DNA of 64,000 bases. It comes from Parashewanella spongiae (GTDB lineage: Bacteria > Pseudomonadota > Gammaproteobacteria > Enterobacterales > Shewanellaceae). The stretch spans positions 2,976,001 to 3,040,000 of the forward strand of contig NZ_CP037952.1 in the NCBI RefSeq assembly GCF_004358345.1. The letters are read 5' to 3'. Below, one piece after another: positions 47,050 to 56,550 of the stretch; position 1 is the stretch's first letter; each line of letters begins with the position of its first letter. The translations under genes were made by a program, and so were the position numbers. Under the pieces are notes generated by a model that had not been told where the DNA came from, ran no database searches, and saw nothing but the letters and a program-made list of their open reading frames with translations.

Positions 47050-48465
47050 CTAAACTAACCATGCTCTAAATGTGCGGCCTTTTATCTTACCACTAGTGAT
47101 TTTGCGTAACGCTTTTTTCGCTAATGCTTGCTCAACGGCAACAAATGCTCGAATATCTGTAATATGTATTTTACCAATTTGAGCACCTGTTAAGTCGTTG
47201 CCATTGGTTAATGCCCCAAGTATGTCACCCGGACGTAGTTTTTGCTTCTTACCACCGTCAATTTGAATGGTTTTCATCAGCGGTGCTGGCGGAAAGATAT
47301 CTAATGTACTTAATGGCGGTAATTCTTCGTTGGTAATCTCACGACCCAAAGATTCTGCTATTAGTTCTGTAATATAACCGTGTTCATTGAAAAAGGTATA
47401 AGCACTACCCTTACATCCAGCACGACCTGTACGCCCTACTCTATGTGTATGCACTTCAGCATCAAACGCTAAATGGTAGTTAAATACTGCATCAAGTGAA
47501 TCAATGTCGAGACCACGCGCTGCAACATCAGTTGCTACTAAAATATTGATACTCTTGTTAGCAAACTGAAGTAATACTCTGTCACGATCTCTTTGCTCTA
47601 AATCACCATGAATAGCCAAAGCGCTAAAACCTCTATCAGCTAATTCATCGGCAACTTGTTGGGTTTCTCGTTTGGTATTACAAAACACTACGGCACTTTG
47701 CGGCTGTTTGTCTAAAATAAGCAATTGCAATGCTTGCATACGTTCATCGTTCGTTTTTAAACGATAAAAATGTTGCTCAATACTGTCGCTATTATGTGTT
47801 TCTTTCACCGTAACTCTTTTTGGTGAATACATAATACTTTCTGTCATTTTTTTAATTTGCTTAGGGAAAGTCGCACTGAATAATAGTGTCTGACGTTCAA
47901 TTGGCATTTCAGCCAAAATTTGATCTACCGCATCTTGAAAACCCATTTCTAGCATGCGATCGGCTTCGTCCAAAATAAGCATATTTACATGACTTAAATC
48001 TAGGCGACCACGACTAAGATGATCCGTAATACGACCCGGAGTACCAACAATAATATGAGCGCCATGCTCTAATGAACCAATTTGCGGCCCCATTGGTACG
48101 CCACCACAAAGGGTAAGTACTTTTATATTGTGAATACCTCGCGCCAGTGTACGAATTTCTTTTGCTACTTGGTCAGCCAATTCACGAGTTGGGCATAACA
48201 CGACTGATTGAATACGAAAACGCTTCACATCAAGTTTATGCAGTAAACCTAAACCAAATGCGGCAGTTTTACCTGAGCCGGTCTTTGCTTGTCCAATCAC
48301 ATCCTGTCCAGTTAAAATTAACGGCAAGCTTTCAGCTTGGATTGGTGTCATCGTTTGATACCCCATGGTATCAAGATTTGTAATTAATTCACTTTTCAAA
48401 GCTAACGATGAAAAAGCTGTTACTGGTTTTGCGGTTTGTGATGAAGACTGCTGAGATTCGCTCAA
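47050..48465 (-). CDS. dbpA: ATP-dependent RNA helicase DbpA
   Basis: A 471-aa DEAD-box helicase of 50S ribosome assembly. Motifs: Q motif (FSSLALKSELI to MTPIQ), AKTGSGKT, PTRELA, LDEADRMLEMGF, SATFPKQ, and HRVGRTGR. The C-terminal RNA-binding domain (about 400-471: LRPGDILGALTN, IGKIHITDIRAFVAV, ARALRKI-like, GRTFRAWLV) is the DbpA mark, recognising hairpin 92 of 23S rRNA. The start appears to be TTG 48465, preceded by AGGAAACACATC; the next in-frame ATG would cut into the Q motif. The group II intron ends 17 bp after its stop codon on the opposite strand. Confidence 0.93.
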   Translation of the reverse strand: MSESQQSSSQTAKPVTAFSSLALKSELITNLDTMGYQTMTPIQAESLPLILTGQDVIGQAKTGSGKTAAFGLGLLHKLDVKRFRIQSVVLCPTRELADQVAKEIRTLARGIHNIKVLTLCGGVPMGPQIGSLEHGAHIIVGTPGRITDHLSRGRLDLSHVNMLILDEADRMLEMGFQDAVDQILAEMPIERQTLLFSATFPKQIKKMTESIMYSPKRVTVKETHNSDSIEQHFYRLKTNDERMQALQLLILDKQPQSAVVFCNTKRETQQVADELADRGFSALAIHGDLEQRDRDRVLLQFANKSINILVATDVAARGLDIDSLDAVFNYHLAFDAEVHTHRVGRTGRAGCKGSAYTFFNEHGYITELIAESLGREITNEELPPLSTLDIFPPAPLMKTIQIDGGKKQKLRPGDILGALTNGNDLTGAQIGKIHITDIRAFVAVEQALAKKALRKITSGKIKGRTFRAWLV

Positions 48466-48651
48466 GATGTGTTTCCTAATTCTATTTCAATAACGCGTTT
48501 TATTTATCTGGCTAGATCTTACCAAAGTTTAAGTTATCTCACTCGCTTTTAAACGAATTATTATCATTATGATCCGTTAGCAACTTGGGCGTTTGCTAAT
48601 CACATCATATACCATTTTGAAATAACTGCTTATTTCAATGGCTAAGAGTTA

Positions 48652-48913
48652 GGGTCTGTTGATCTTTCGTGATTGTTTTTGCAGCGATAAATTGGTTATT
48701 TTATGCAAGGCAGAGTTTGTGAGGTTTGGTTATTCCAAATAAAAAAACGATAACGCAGCAGAAATGACCAATTTACGCTGTCTTCGATGCTTTTGAGCAT
48801 TCACTGTTCTGTGTTGTGACCAGCTCACTTAGATAGCTAAGCATCACTGCTCACGCCTTGAACAGATAAATGCTCAATAGCACAAAATTTAATCCTAAAA
48901 GATCAACAGACTC
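48652..48913 (+). repeat. MITE B copy 2, abutting the pst promoter
   Basis: 262 bp with ends GGGTCTGTTGATCTTTC and GAGTCTGTTGATCTTTT (inverted), shorter than copy 1 by an internal deletion of about 50 bp. TA lies on both sides. Its right end is 5 bp from the Pho box. Confidence 0.8.
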
Positions 48914-48918
48914 TAGGA

Positions 48919-48936
48919 CTGTAATACAACTGTCAT
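48919..48936 (+). promoter_or_regulatory. Pho box upstream of pstC
   Basis: CTGTAATACAACTGTCAT matches the two-repeat PhoB consensus at 16 of 18 positions (changes at positions 5 and 9). It lies about 95 bp upstream of the pstC ATG, consistent with phosphate-starvation control of pstCAB-phoU by PhoB. Confidence 0.75.
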
Positions 48937-49030
48937 CTTTACGTCATACAATCCTCAACGTCAAAAAGGACTCGTAAATTTGTTACTTTTTCAACAATTT
49001 TGCACGCAGCGATTTAAATAGAGGTTCTTA

Positions 49031-51286
49031 ATGGAAAGTCAGGTAAAACAACCTGGTTCAAGCTCCCAGATACTGTTTGCAAACAGTTCTGCTAGTCGTC
49101 GGACATTTAAAGATAAAGCCGTTAAAGTCGGTGTTGCTATTGGTGGCACTATGGTTTTTGTTGCGCTTTTACTCATCTTCTTTTATCTACTATATGTCAT
49201 AAAACCTATCTTCGATGGTGCTTCGATCAATCAAGCCAATTCGATTACGGTCGAAAGTCAAAGTACTCCCAGCCTTCTTGTTGGCAGTGACGAACAAAAT
49301 GAAGTTATTTATAGGGTATCTCAAAGTGGTGAAGTTGAATTCTTTTCAGTTTTATCTGGTGAGAAACTTCTAGACTTTAAACCACAACTCCCTGATGGTG
49401 TTACCGTAGTAAGTAGCAACAAAGCGATACCCAGCGAACAAATGTTTGCTTTAGGCCTAAGTAATGGTCAGGCTTTATTGCTTTCCATTAAATTTGGTGT
49501 CAGTTATCCAAACAACAAACGTGTTACCACTCCTAAAATTGATTTCCCAGCTGGAGATGAACCTCTGTTAATCGATGAAGTCGGTTCTCCATTACAACAA
49601 TTATCTTTCGAATACACCAACGAACAAATGACTTTTGCTTATTTAAGCCCTACTGGCTGGAAGCTTAAACGCTTTATTGGCGAAGAAAACATGATGACGG
49701 AAGAAATTGAATGGACTTCAGAAGAAACAGATCTGGCTGATTCACCAATAAATGTCGATCAAGTGATCGTTACTCCAGATCAACGACAGTTTATGCTCAA
49801 AGCCATTGACAAAGTATTCGTTTACGATATTCGTTACTTAGACGAGGCTAAACTGCTTCAAGTTATCAACCTTGAACATTCTGATACCAAAGTCGTCGAT
49901 ATAAAACTATTAGCTGGTGCTAGCTCTATTATTGCCGCTTACGAGTCCGGAAAAGTTAGTCAATATTTCCAAGTTAACGGAGATAAAGGACGCTTATATC
50001 AACTAATCCGTGGATTTGATGACATTCCGCCAATCGCTAATGTCGCAACAGAGTTTTATCGGAAAAGTTTTTTTGTTGCAAGCCCTGAAGGTGAACTCAC
50101 CTTGCTTTATACCACCAGTCAACGTGAACTATTAAGACAAAAATTTAATATCGGTAAGCCACAATCTATGGGCTTTAACCCCCGTTCAAACGGTTTAGTT
50201 GTTGATACGGGAAACAAAATTCACCTTTTTTCGGTTGATAACCAGCATCCTGAAGTTTCATGGAGCGCGTTATGGAACAAGGTTTGGTACGAGAGTTACC
50301 CTGAACCTCAATATGTGTGGCAATCAACATCCGGTACTGCTGATTTTGAAGCAAAATTAAGCTTAATGCCGTTAGCATTTGGCACCATGAAAGCGGCGTT
50401 TTATGCCATGTTATTTGCGGTTCCATTAGCAATTGCAGGTGCGATATATACAGCATATTTTATGTCCGCCAAAGTAAGAAGCGTGGTTAAACCAACCATT
50501 GAAATAATGGAAGCCTTGCCTACTGTTATTTTAGGTTTCTTGGCTGGACTCTGGTTAGCCCCTTTAATTGAAGAGCATCTACCCGGTATTGTGATGCTAC
50601 TCATTATGTTACCGATATCAATATTAGTGTCTGCATTGTGCTGGAGTAAACTCCCTATGAAATGGAAGCAGCGCCTTCCTGAAACATATCAAGAGCTAAT
50701 GCTAATTCCTGTGATTTGTTTTGTTGGCTGGGCAGCCTTTTCATTAAGCCCAGCAGTTGAAATTGCCTTTTTTGGTGGAGATACAAGGCAGTTTATCACT
50801 AATGACTTAGGCATTACGTTCGACCAACGAAACGCTTTAGTTGTCGGTATTGCTATGGGTTTTGCGGTTATCCCAACTATTTTCTCAATTGCAGAAGATG
50901 CCATCTTTTCAGTACCTCGCCATTTATCAAATGGCAGCTTGGCACTTGGTGCAACTCAATGGCAAACTCTCATTCGTGTTGTATTACTTACTGCAAGCCC
51001 TGGGATTTTCTCTGCTGTAATGATGGGGCTTGGACGTGCCGTTGGTGAAACTATGATTGTTCTTATGGCAACGGGTAACACTGCAATTATGGAATGGAGC
51101 GTACTCGAAGGTATGAGAACACTTGCAGCAAACATTGCAGTAGAAATGCCTGAATCAGCAATTGGTAGCTCACATTACAGAGTCTTGTTCTTAGCTGCTT
51201 TTGTATTATTTGTCTTTACATTCTTCTTTAATACGATTGCAGAAGTCGTTAGACAAAGATTACGTGAAAGATATAGCTCACTTTAA
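49031..51286 (+). CDS. pstC: Phosphate ABC transporter permease PstC, long form
   Basis: A 751-aa permease, more than twice the E. coli length (319). One membrane helix (residues 32-60) is followed by a periplasmic domain of about 380 residues with beta-propeller-like repeats; the transport helices occupy residues about 450-740, with the EAA-like coupling loop (RHLSNGSLALGATQWQTLIRVVL). This long form with an extra domain is common in Vibrio, Shewanella and Alteromonas. It imports phosphate together with PstA, PstB and the binding protein PstS, which is not in this operon. ATG 49031 follows GAGG, and a Pho box lies about 95 bp upstream. Confidence 0.93.
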   Translation: MESQVKQPGSSSQILFANSSASRRTFKDKAVKVGVAIGGTMVFVALLLIFFYLLYVIKPIFDGASINQANSITVESQSTPSLLVGSDEQNEVIYRVSQSGEVEFFSVLSGEKLLDFKPQLPDGVTVVSSNKAIPSEQMFALGLSNGQALLLSIKFGVSYPNNKRVTTPKIDFPAGDEPLLIDEVGSPLQQLSFEYTNEQMTFAYLSPTGWKLKRFIGEENMMTEEIEWTSEETDLADSPINVDQVIVTPDQRQFMLKAIDKVFVYDIRYLDEAKLLQVINLEHSDTKVVDIKLLAGASSIIAAYESGKVSQYFQVNGDKGRLYQLIRGFDDIPPIANVATEFYRKSFFVASPEGELTLLYTTSQRELLRQKFNIGKPQSMGFNPRSNGLVVDTGNKIHLFSVDNQHPEVSWSALWNKVWYESYPEPQYVWQSTSGTADFEAKLSLMPLAFGTMKAAFYAMLFAVPLAIAGAIYTAYFMSAKVRSVVKPTIEIMEALPTVILGFLAGLWLAPLIEEHLPGIVMLLIMLPISILVSALCWSKLPMKWKQRLPETYQELMLIPVICFVGWAAFSLSPAVEIAFFGGDTRQFITNDLGITFDQRNALVVGIAMGFAVIPTIFSIAEDAIFSVPRHLSNGSLALGATQWQTLIRVVLLTASPGIFSAVMMGLGRAVGETMIVLMATGNTAIMEWSVLEGMRTLAANIAVEMPESAIGSSHYRVLFLAAFVLFVFTFFFNTIAEVVRQRLRERYSSL

Positions 51287-51308
51287 GTTGAGACATCAAG
51301 GAATAATA

Positions 51309-51383
51309 ATGATCGATTTAACTGCGCTAATAAATGTACAAGAGATTGTATTACAGAACTGGAGAGATTTGAGAAATGGGTAA
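51309..51383 (+). CDS. 24-codon minicistron between pstC and pstA
   Basis: An ATG after AAGGAATAATA opens 24 codons (MIDLTALINVQEIVLQNW..., ending RNG) whose stop TAA overlaps the pstA start (AATGGGTAA). pstA itself has only a weak ribosome site, so the mini-ORF may couple pstA translation to pstC. No homologue recognised; it may equally be chance. Confidence 0.4.
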   Translation: MIDLTALINVQEIVLQNWRDLRNG

Positions 51384-53028
51384 TTGGTTTAAATCTGGCT
51401 CTCCTTGGATTTGGATGACAAGCGGAGCTGTAAGTTTAAGTCTAATCGCTGTATTAGGACTTTTATTATTAATTGCAAGCCGCGGTTTAAGTTATTTCTG
51501 GCCTAATAGTATTTATGAATGGGAACTTGTAGATTATAACGGCAAGAAAACAACTCTTATCGGCGAAATTTACGACACTGAGTTTGTCCCTACTGAACGT
51601 TTAGAGTCTGCTGGACACAAGTTTAAACAACACCCTGGTGAAACAGTAAAACGATACTTAATTAAAACAGGTAACCGTGAGCGCGTTGGCTTAGACTTCC
51701 GTTGGGTTTTAGAAACTGACATGGTAAGCCGAACCACTCCTACTGAAATTGCTATGTTTGAACGCAGCAAAAATGGAAACTTTTATGGTTACCCTATTGC
51801 CGTAGTTGAAGAAGGAAAAAAGCTTGAAAACGAGAATTTAGAAAAGTCATTACGTGAACATATTTCTAGAGCTGTCGATCTTTCTCATCAGGCTCTATCC
51901 CTACAAAAAAGTGATATTGGCAGCATCAACTACCAACTCGAAAAATTGCGGTTGAAAGGTAAAAAATACGAACTGAATAATGAACTTACCGTTGAACGCC
52001 AGCAAGAATTTCAACAACAAACAAACAAGCTTAATGAAGATTATAAATTACTCGAAAAGCAATTTTTTGCACTAAAAACACAAGCCGCTCGAGATGCTGT
52101 TTTAGTAAAAGATATGTCAGGTGACATTGTTAAACTTCCCATGGACTCTATTTTAGACGTTTCCTTTTTCAATCGAATGGGATTTTTAGATAAAGTCGGT
52201 CATTGGTTCACAGGTGTAGGTCGATTTGTCAGCGATGATCCTAGAGAAGCAAATACTGAGGGTGGTGTGTTTCCTGCTATTTTCGGAACCGTCTTCATGG
52301 TAATGTTAATGGCAGTTATCGTTACACCTTTTGGCGTTATCGCCGCGGTTTACTTACACGAGTATGCTAAAAAAAGCACTGTAACCAAAATGATCCGAAT
52401 CGCAGTGATTAATTTAGCAGGTGTACCTTCTATTGTTTATGGCGTATTTGGTCTTGGTTTCTTTGTTTATATGCTAGGTGGCTCACTGGATCAGTTATTT
52501 TACCCTGAAGCTTTGCCAACACCGACATTTGGTTCTCCCGGTGTAATTTGGTCAGCACTCACACTCGCAATTTTAACTTTACCGGTTGTTATTGTCTCGA
52601 CAGAAGAAGGTTTAAGCCGAATTCCAAGCTCAGTACGTCAAGGTAGTTTAGCTTTAGGTGCAACCAAAGCAGAAACCCTATGGCGAATTATCCTACCAAT
52701 GGCAAGCCCTGCAATAATGACAGGTTTAATTCTTGCGGTAGCACGAGCTGCGGGTGAAGTTGCACCTTTAATGTTGGTTGGTGTAGTAAAACTAGCACCT
52801 ACTCTTCCTATTGATATGAATTTCCCTTTCATTCACTTAGAACGAAAATTCATGCACTTAGGTTTCCATATTTACGATGTCGGCTTCCAAAGTCCAAATG
52901 TTGAAGCCGCAAGACCTCTGGTATATGCCACTTCATTTTTACTGGTATCAGTAATTGTGACACTTAACTTAACAGCAATTGGTGTTCGTAACCACTTGCG
53001 TGAAAAATACCGCTCATTAGAACATTAA
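51376..53028 (+). CDS. pstA: Phosphate ABC transporter permease PstA, long form
   Basis: A 550-aa permease (E. coli 296 aa). A first helix (residues 15-38) is followed by a soluble region of about 240 residues that includes a coiled coil (LKGKKYELNNELTVERQQEF, then QQTNKLNEDYKLLEKQF), and the transport helices lie at about 300-545 with the EAA-like loop (SVRQGSLALGATKAETLWRIILP). It forms the channel with PstC. Start ATG 51376 (MGNWFKSGSP) overlaps the stop of a small open frame by 8 bp. Members of this size are typical of the same bacteria that carry long PstC. Confidence 0.92.
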   Translation: MGNWFKSGSPWIWMTSGAVSLSLIAVLGLLLLIASRGLSYFWPNSIYEWELVDYNGKKTTLIGEIYDTEFVPTERLESAGHKFKQHPGETVKRYLIKTGNRERVGLDFRWVLETDMVSRTTPTEIAMFERSKNGNFYGYPIAVVEEGKKLENENLEKSLREHISRAVDLSHQALSLQKSDIGSINYQLEKLRLKGKKYELNNELTVERQQEFQQQTNKLNEDYKLLEKQFFALKTQAARDAVLVKDMSGDIVKLPMDSILDVSFFNRMGFLDKVGHWFTGVGRFVSDDPREANTEGGVFPAIFGTVFMVMLMAVIVTPFGVIAAVYLHEYAKKSTVTKMIRIAVINLAGVPSIVYGVFGLGFFVYMLGGSLDQLFYPEALPTPTFGSPGVIWSALTLAILTLPVVIVSTEEGLSRIPSSVRQGSLALGATKAETLWRIILPMASPAIMTGLILAVARAAGEVAPLMLVGVVKLAPTLPIDMNFPFIHLERKFMHLGFHIYDVGFQSPNVEAARPLVYATSFLLVSVIVTLNLTAIGVRNHLREKYRSLEH

Positions 53029-53060
53029 AAAAGCAATAGCTGATGTGATTAGGACTGAAT

Positions 53061-53885
53061 ATGATTTCTATAGATCAAACACAATTTAACACGGAAAAAG
53101 AAAAGCTTAACTTAGCTGCTCTGCCTGAGAATCAAACAGCATTGCAAATCCGTGATTTAAATTTACGTTATAGCGACAAGCCCGCACTGATTGATGTTTC
53201 GATGAGAATACCGAAGAAACAAGTTACTGCTTTTATTGGGCCAAGTGGTTGTGGTAAATCTACTTTACTACGCTGCATTAACCGTATGAATGATTTGGTT
53301 GATAACTGCCATATTGACGGGGAAATACTGCTTCACGGACAAAACATTTATGATAAAGGTGTTGATGTTGCCGCTTTACGTCGCAATGTCGGAATGGTTT
53401 TCCAGCGCCCTAACCCTTTTCCAAAGTCAATTTACGAAAATGTAGTTTATGGATTGCGTCTTCAAGGAATCAATAACCGTCGTTTACTAGACGAAGCGGC
53501 TGAACGCTCTCTCAGAGGCGCAGCTATATGGGATGAAGTTAAAGACCGACTACATGATAACGCTTTCGGGTTATCTGGTGGTCAACAGCAGCGTCTGGTT
53601 ATCGCTAGAGCTATCGCAATTGAACCTGAAGTTCTACTATTAGATGAACCAACTTCAGCATTGGATCCTATATCAACATTGACGATTGAAGAATTAATTA
53701 CTGAATTAAAATCAAAATATACGGTTGTTATTGTCACCCATAACATGCAACAAGCGGCAAGAGTATCTGATCAAACAGCATTTATGTACATGGGAAATTT
53801 AATCGAGTATGAAGATACCAATACTATTTTCACTACTCCACGCCAAAAGAAAACTGAAGACTATATTACCGGCCGATATGGATAG
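53061..53885 (+). CDS. pstB: Phosphate ABC transporter ATPase PstB
   Basis: A 274-aa ATP-binding subunit: Walker [10 protein letters not shown] near residue 60, Q-loop in [10 protein letters not shown], signature LSGGQQQRL, Walker [16 protein letters not shown] and H-loop VTHNMQQA. Arg-Pro-Asn-Pro-Phe after the Q-loop and the length identify PstB among importers. It drives phosphate uptake through PstC/PstA and participates in PhoR signalling. 32 bp after pstA. Confidence 0.96.
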   Translation: MISIDQTQFNTEKEKLNLAALPENQTALQIRDLNLRYSDKPALIDVSMRIPKKQVTAFIGPSGCGKSTLLRCINRMNDLVDNCHIDGEILLHGQNIYDKGVDVAALRRNVGMVFQRPNPFPKSIYENVVYGLRLQGINNRRLLDEAAERSLRGAAIWDEVKDRLHDNAFGLSGGQQQRLVIARAIAIEPEVLLLDEPTSALDPISTLTIEELITELKSKYTVVIVTHNMQQAARVSDQTAFMYMGNLIEYEDTNTIFTTPRQKKTEDYITGRYG

Positions 53886-53930
53886 TAATCTTGCTCAGCA
53901 AGTTAAGTGTTTAAGAATTTTGAGGTTAAC

Positions 53931-54641
53931 ATGGATAACATTAGTTTAAATAAGCATATTTCTGGGCAGTTTAATGCTGAATTAGAAGATATTCGTAATC
54001 GTGTTCTGGCTATGGGCGGTTTAGTTGAAAGACAACTGGAACAGTCGTTAGATGCATTAAGTTCTTTGGATTCGAATTTAGCTAAAAAGATAATCGAAGG
54101 CGACCACAGAGTTAATGGTATGGAAGTATCAATTGATGAGGAGTGTGCACGCATCATTGCAAAGCGTCAACCCACAGCCAGCGATCTTCGCCTCATTATA
54201 ACAACGACAAAAACCATTACTGATTTAGAACGCATAGGTGACGCTTGCGTTCGTATTGCCAAGTCAGCTTTAGAGAAACGCACCAATAACCAACAGCCTC
54301 TATTAGTCAGTATTGAAAGTATGGGCCGTCATGCGACTCGTACTCTTCATTCCACCTTAGACGCATTAGCGCGCATGGATGCCGATGCTGCATTAGAGAT
54401 CCATAAAGAAGATGTTAAGCTAGATAAAGAATATGAAGGCATTATCCGCCAACTCATGACTTACATGATGGAAGATCCGCGTTCAATTCCCGGTGTGTTA
54501 GACGTGCTATGGGCTGCGAGGGCTATTGAGCGTGTAGGTGATCGTTGTAAAAACATATGCGAATACATTATTTATTACGTCAAAGGAAAAGATGTGCGCC
54601 ATACTTCATATGAAGATATGGAAAAGGATGTTCAGAGCTAA
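53931..54641 (+). CDS. phoU: Phosphate signalling protein PhoU
   Basis: A 236-aa protein of two three-helix repeats, each with the E/DxxxD metal-binding pattern seen in [10 protein letters not shown] and [11 protein letters not shown]. PhoU links Pst activity to the PhoR kinase and represses the Pho regulon when phosphate is plentiful. I chose ATG 53931 (MDNISLNKH) behind GAGG; the frame extends to 53907. It ends the pst operon, with a hairpin after it. Confidence 0.95.
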   Translation: MDNISLNKHISGQFNAELEDIRNRVLAMGGLVERQLEQSLDALSSLDSNLAKKIIEGDHRVNGMEVSIDEECARIIAKRQPTASDLRLIITTTKTITDLERIGDACVRIAKSALEKRTNNQQPLLVSIESMGRHATRTLHSTLDALARMDADAALEIHKEDVKLDKEYEGIIRQLMTYMMEDPRSIPGVLDVLWAARAIERVGDRCKNICEYIIYYVKGKDVRHTSYEDMEKDVQS

Positions 54642-54666
54642 CCAAATCAATTATTTAAAGTTTAAA

Positions 54667-54704
54667 TATACCCGTAATAACTTTCACTGATTGCGGGTAT
54701 ATAT
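54667..54704 (+). terminator. Terminator-like hairpin after phoU
   Basis: ATATACCCGTAAT and ATTGCGGGTATAT pair with one mismatch around an 11-base loop 25 bp after the phoU stop. The following T-run is weak. Confidence 0.6.
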
Positions 54705-54759
54705 TTATGAGATTTATCATTTTAAATTAATATTAGTAACTTAGTCAGCCTACTTTGTT

Positions 54760-55104
54760 TCATTTTGGGCAGGTATCACCAGCCGTGATTGGGTGTTCAA
54801 GATCAATATTTACGTCCCAGACTAAGGGGTTAAATGGATCCCAAAATTTGAAAGTGCCATTAGAAATCAAAGGTGCGATATCAAATTTTAAAGGATCTGG
54901 TTTCCCAATGTCGATTACGACCTGTCCCGAATCAAATGAGCAAGTTGCATCTACATAATGTTCTGTATGTCTAATTTTTCTATCAAGTAAATGAGCGTCA
55001 CATTTGTAAACATTCATTTCGATGTAATCACCTTTATAAACAATTGCATTTGCCATACTTGATATTGAAAAAACTAGAGGAATTGCAACGTATTTTATAT
55101 TCAT
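54760..55104 (-). CDS. Small exported protein of unknown function
   Basis: A 114-aa protein from ATG 55104 (MNIKYVAIP) behind GGAG; a TTG extends the frame by four codons. A typical signal peptide spans residues 1-19 (cut near SMANA). The mature part is short and strand-rich with three cysteines (KCDAH, ATCSF, GDTCPK near the end), which could form a disulfide in the periplasm. I do not recognise a family. It is alone, facing phoU, with an AT-rich leader. Confidence 0.65.
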   Translation of the reverse strand: MNIKYVAIPLVFSISSMANAIVYKGDYIEMNVYKCDAHLLDRKIRHTEHYVDATCSFDSGQVVIDIGKPDPLKFDIAPLISNGTFKFWDPFNPLVWDVNIDLEHPITAGDTCPK

Positions 55105-55116
55105 AATTAACTCCAA

Positions 55117-55522
55117 TTACCAGTCTCTAACAAAATCAGCTTACTGTTATTAAAATAAAAACGTAGTTTAATTAAATATGCTCCTCCACTTTTTAAGTAA
55201 TTAATATGGAAAAACTTAAAATTTAAAATCCCCCCAAGCTTTGTATCTATAAAATTTGATACTATCAGGGTAAATAAAAACATATAATAAGTAGAAAATA
55301 TAAATTAGTTCTTCACTATCTAACGAAAATATAACTACGAACGTTTCAATTGCTTAAAAGTTAATATACAAAAAACACCTTTAAAAACACAGTAAACACT
55401 TAACAAAATAAATTTAGCCAATAGACTTTATTGCACTATTGTTAACATGCTAACCGTACAGTATTAATAATTGCCCTTCTATAGACAACTTGATAAGACT
55501 CTAATTATGGGATAAGGAAAAA
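55117..55522. other. Intergenic region, no gene seen
   Basis: Very AT-rich 406 bp between two divergently oriented genes; it should carry both promoters. No repeat or stem-loop stands out. Confidence 0.4.
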
Positions 55523-55939
55523 ATGATGAAAGAATTAATAGTTAAAGACTTTATGCAATCCCACGTTCCAACAATAAACCCCGAAACTGAACTCAGTAAA
55601 GCAATTGATTTATTAAAAAAACACCATTTGATTGGTTCGCCTGTCACTGACACTGATAAAAAGCCCATAGGTTACCTTTCAGAACATGAATTACTTAAAC
55701 CTATGCTACATGCTAGCTATTACTGCGACTCAAACTTAAAAGTTTCGGATGTTATGCGACATGAATCACTTACCGTTTCCGAAACTAGCTCTCTATTTAA
55801 CCTTGCTGAAAAAATGCTAGAAGCAAAACCTAAAAATTATCCTGTTGTAAACGAAAAAGGCCAAATCATTGGCGTTATCACCCGGACTCACGTTCTTGCT
55901 GCCCTCTCAGAAGCCTACAATCATTGTCACCCGGTTTAG
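55523..55939 (+). CDS. CBS-domain pair protein
   Basis: A 138-aa protein consisting of two CBS domains: first at residues 9-65 (FMQSHVPTINPETELSKAIDLL, then PIGYLSEHELLKPML), second at 75-130 (VMRHESLTVSETSS, then IIGVITRTHVLAALSEA). CBS pairs bind adenine nucleotides and act as energy sensors. A free-standing pair has no assigned target here. ATG 55523 follows AAGGA. A strong terminator ends the unit. Confidence 0.88.
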   Translation: MMKELIVKDFMQSHVPTINPETELSKAIDLLKKHHLIGSPVTDTDKKPIGYLSEHELLKPMLHASYYCDSNLKVSDVMRHESLTVSETSSLFNLAEKMLEAKPKNYPVVNEKGQIIGVITRTHVLAALSEAYNHCHPV

Positions 55940-55955
55940 TCATGGATTATTTACT

Positions 55956-55990
55956 ATAAGGGCTTAATTCATTTCGCATTAAGCCCTTAT
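55956..55990 (+). terminator. Terminator after the CBS gene
   Basis: ATAAGGGCTTAAT and ATTAAGCCCTTAT pair perfectly around a 9-base loop, 17 bp after the stop codon. T-run absent, so termination strength is uncertain. Confidence 0.65.
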
Positions 55991-56169
55991 CAACAAAAGT
56001 AAGGGCATTTATTGATTTTATTACTGACTCTCTGGCTTCATAAAAGTATTTAATACTTAACTATTTGTCTTATAAAAAATTATGCTTTCAACTTAACCGT
56101 CAATATGTTATTTTTTGGCTGGAATTTTTAACATGTCATTTGCAAATAAATTACATGGAGAAGCAATAA

Positions 56170-56538
56170 ATGTACATAATCCTAAGTATGGCGGCTTTAA
56201 TGTATGCCTTCTTTATGGCTTGTAATGCGCTTGATCGTTCAGAAGAAAAAGAAGGGCATAATCGCAATTCCTATCTTTGGTGTATTTGGTTTGGGTTTAC
56301 TATCCGTCTTCAGGGACTTGTTTCGATATTTTATGCTGGCTACGAATATTTCGTAACTGGATACACTATAGAGCAGCCAGTTTTAGCATTAATCGGTGTG
56401 CTAATGTTTACTATGTCATTCACTGTCTTAAACAAAAATAAAATTGCTTGGTTTGTAGCCACAGCTATTACACTCAACCCGATATACTGGGTACTCAACG
56501 TTATTTATTTCACAAAAAATAAAGAATGTTTTAAATAA
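56170..56538 (+). CDS. Small membrane protein of unknown function
   Basis: A 122-aa protein with about three to four membrane helices (residues 2-18, 38-62, 70-88, 92-113) and a charged loop at 20-33 (DRSEEKEGHNRN). No motif recognised. ATG 56170 follows GGAG. The stop codon TAA is followed directly by TACCAATTA, the outer end of MITE A, and 12 bp further on by the decayed ISKra4 copy. Confidence 0.65.
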   Translation: MYIILSMAALMYAFFMACNALDRSEEKEGHNRNSYLWCIWFGFTIRLQGLVSIFYAGYEYFVTGYTIEQPVLALIGVLMFTMSFTVLNKNKIAWFVATAITLNPIYWVLNVIYFTKNKECFK

Positions 56539-56547
56539 TACCAATTA
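56539..56547. repeat. Solo MITE A end at a stop codon
   Basis: TACCAATTA directly after a TAA, matching the outermost 9 bp of the MITE A terminal repeat in the same TNA context as full copies. Short enough to be chance, but the context matches. Confidence 0.35.
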
Positions 56548-56550
56548 GAT

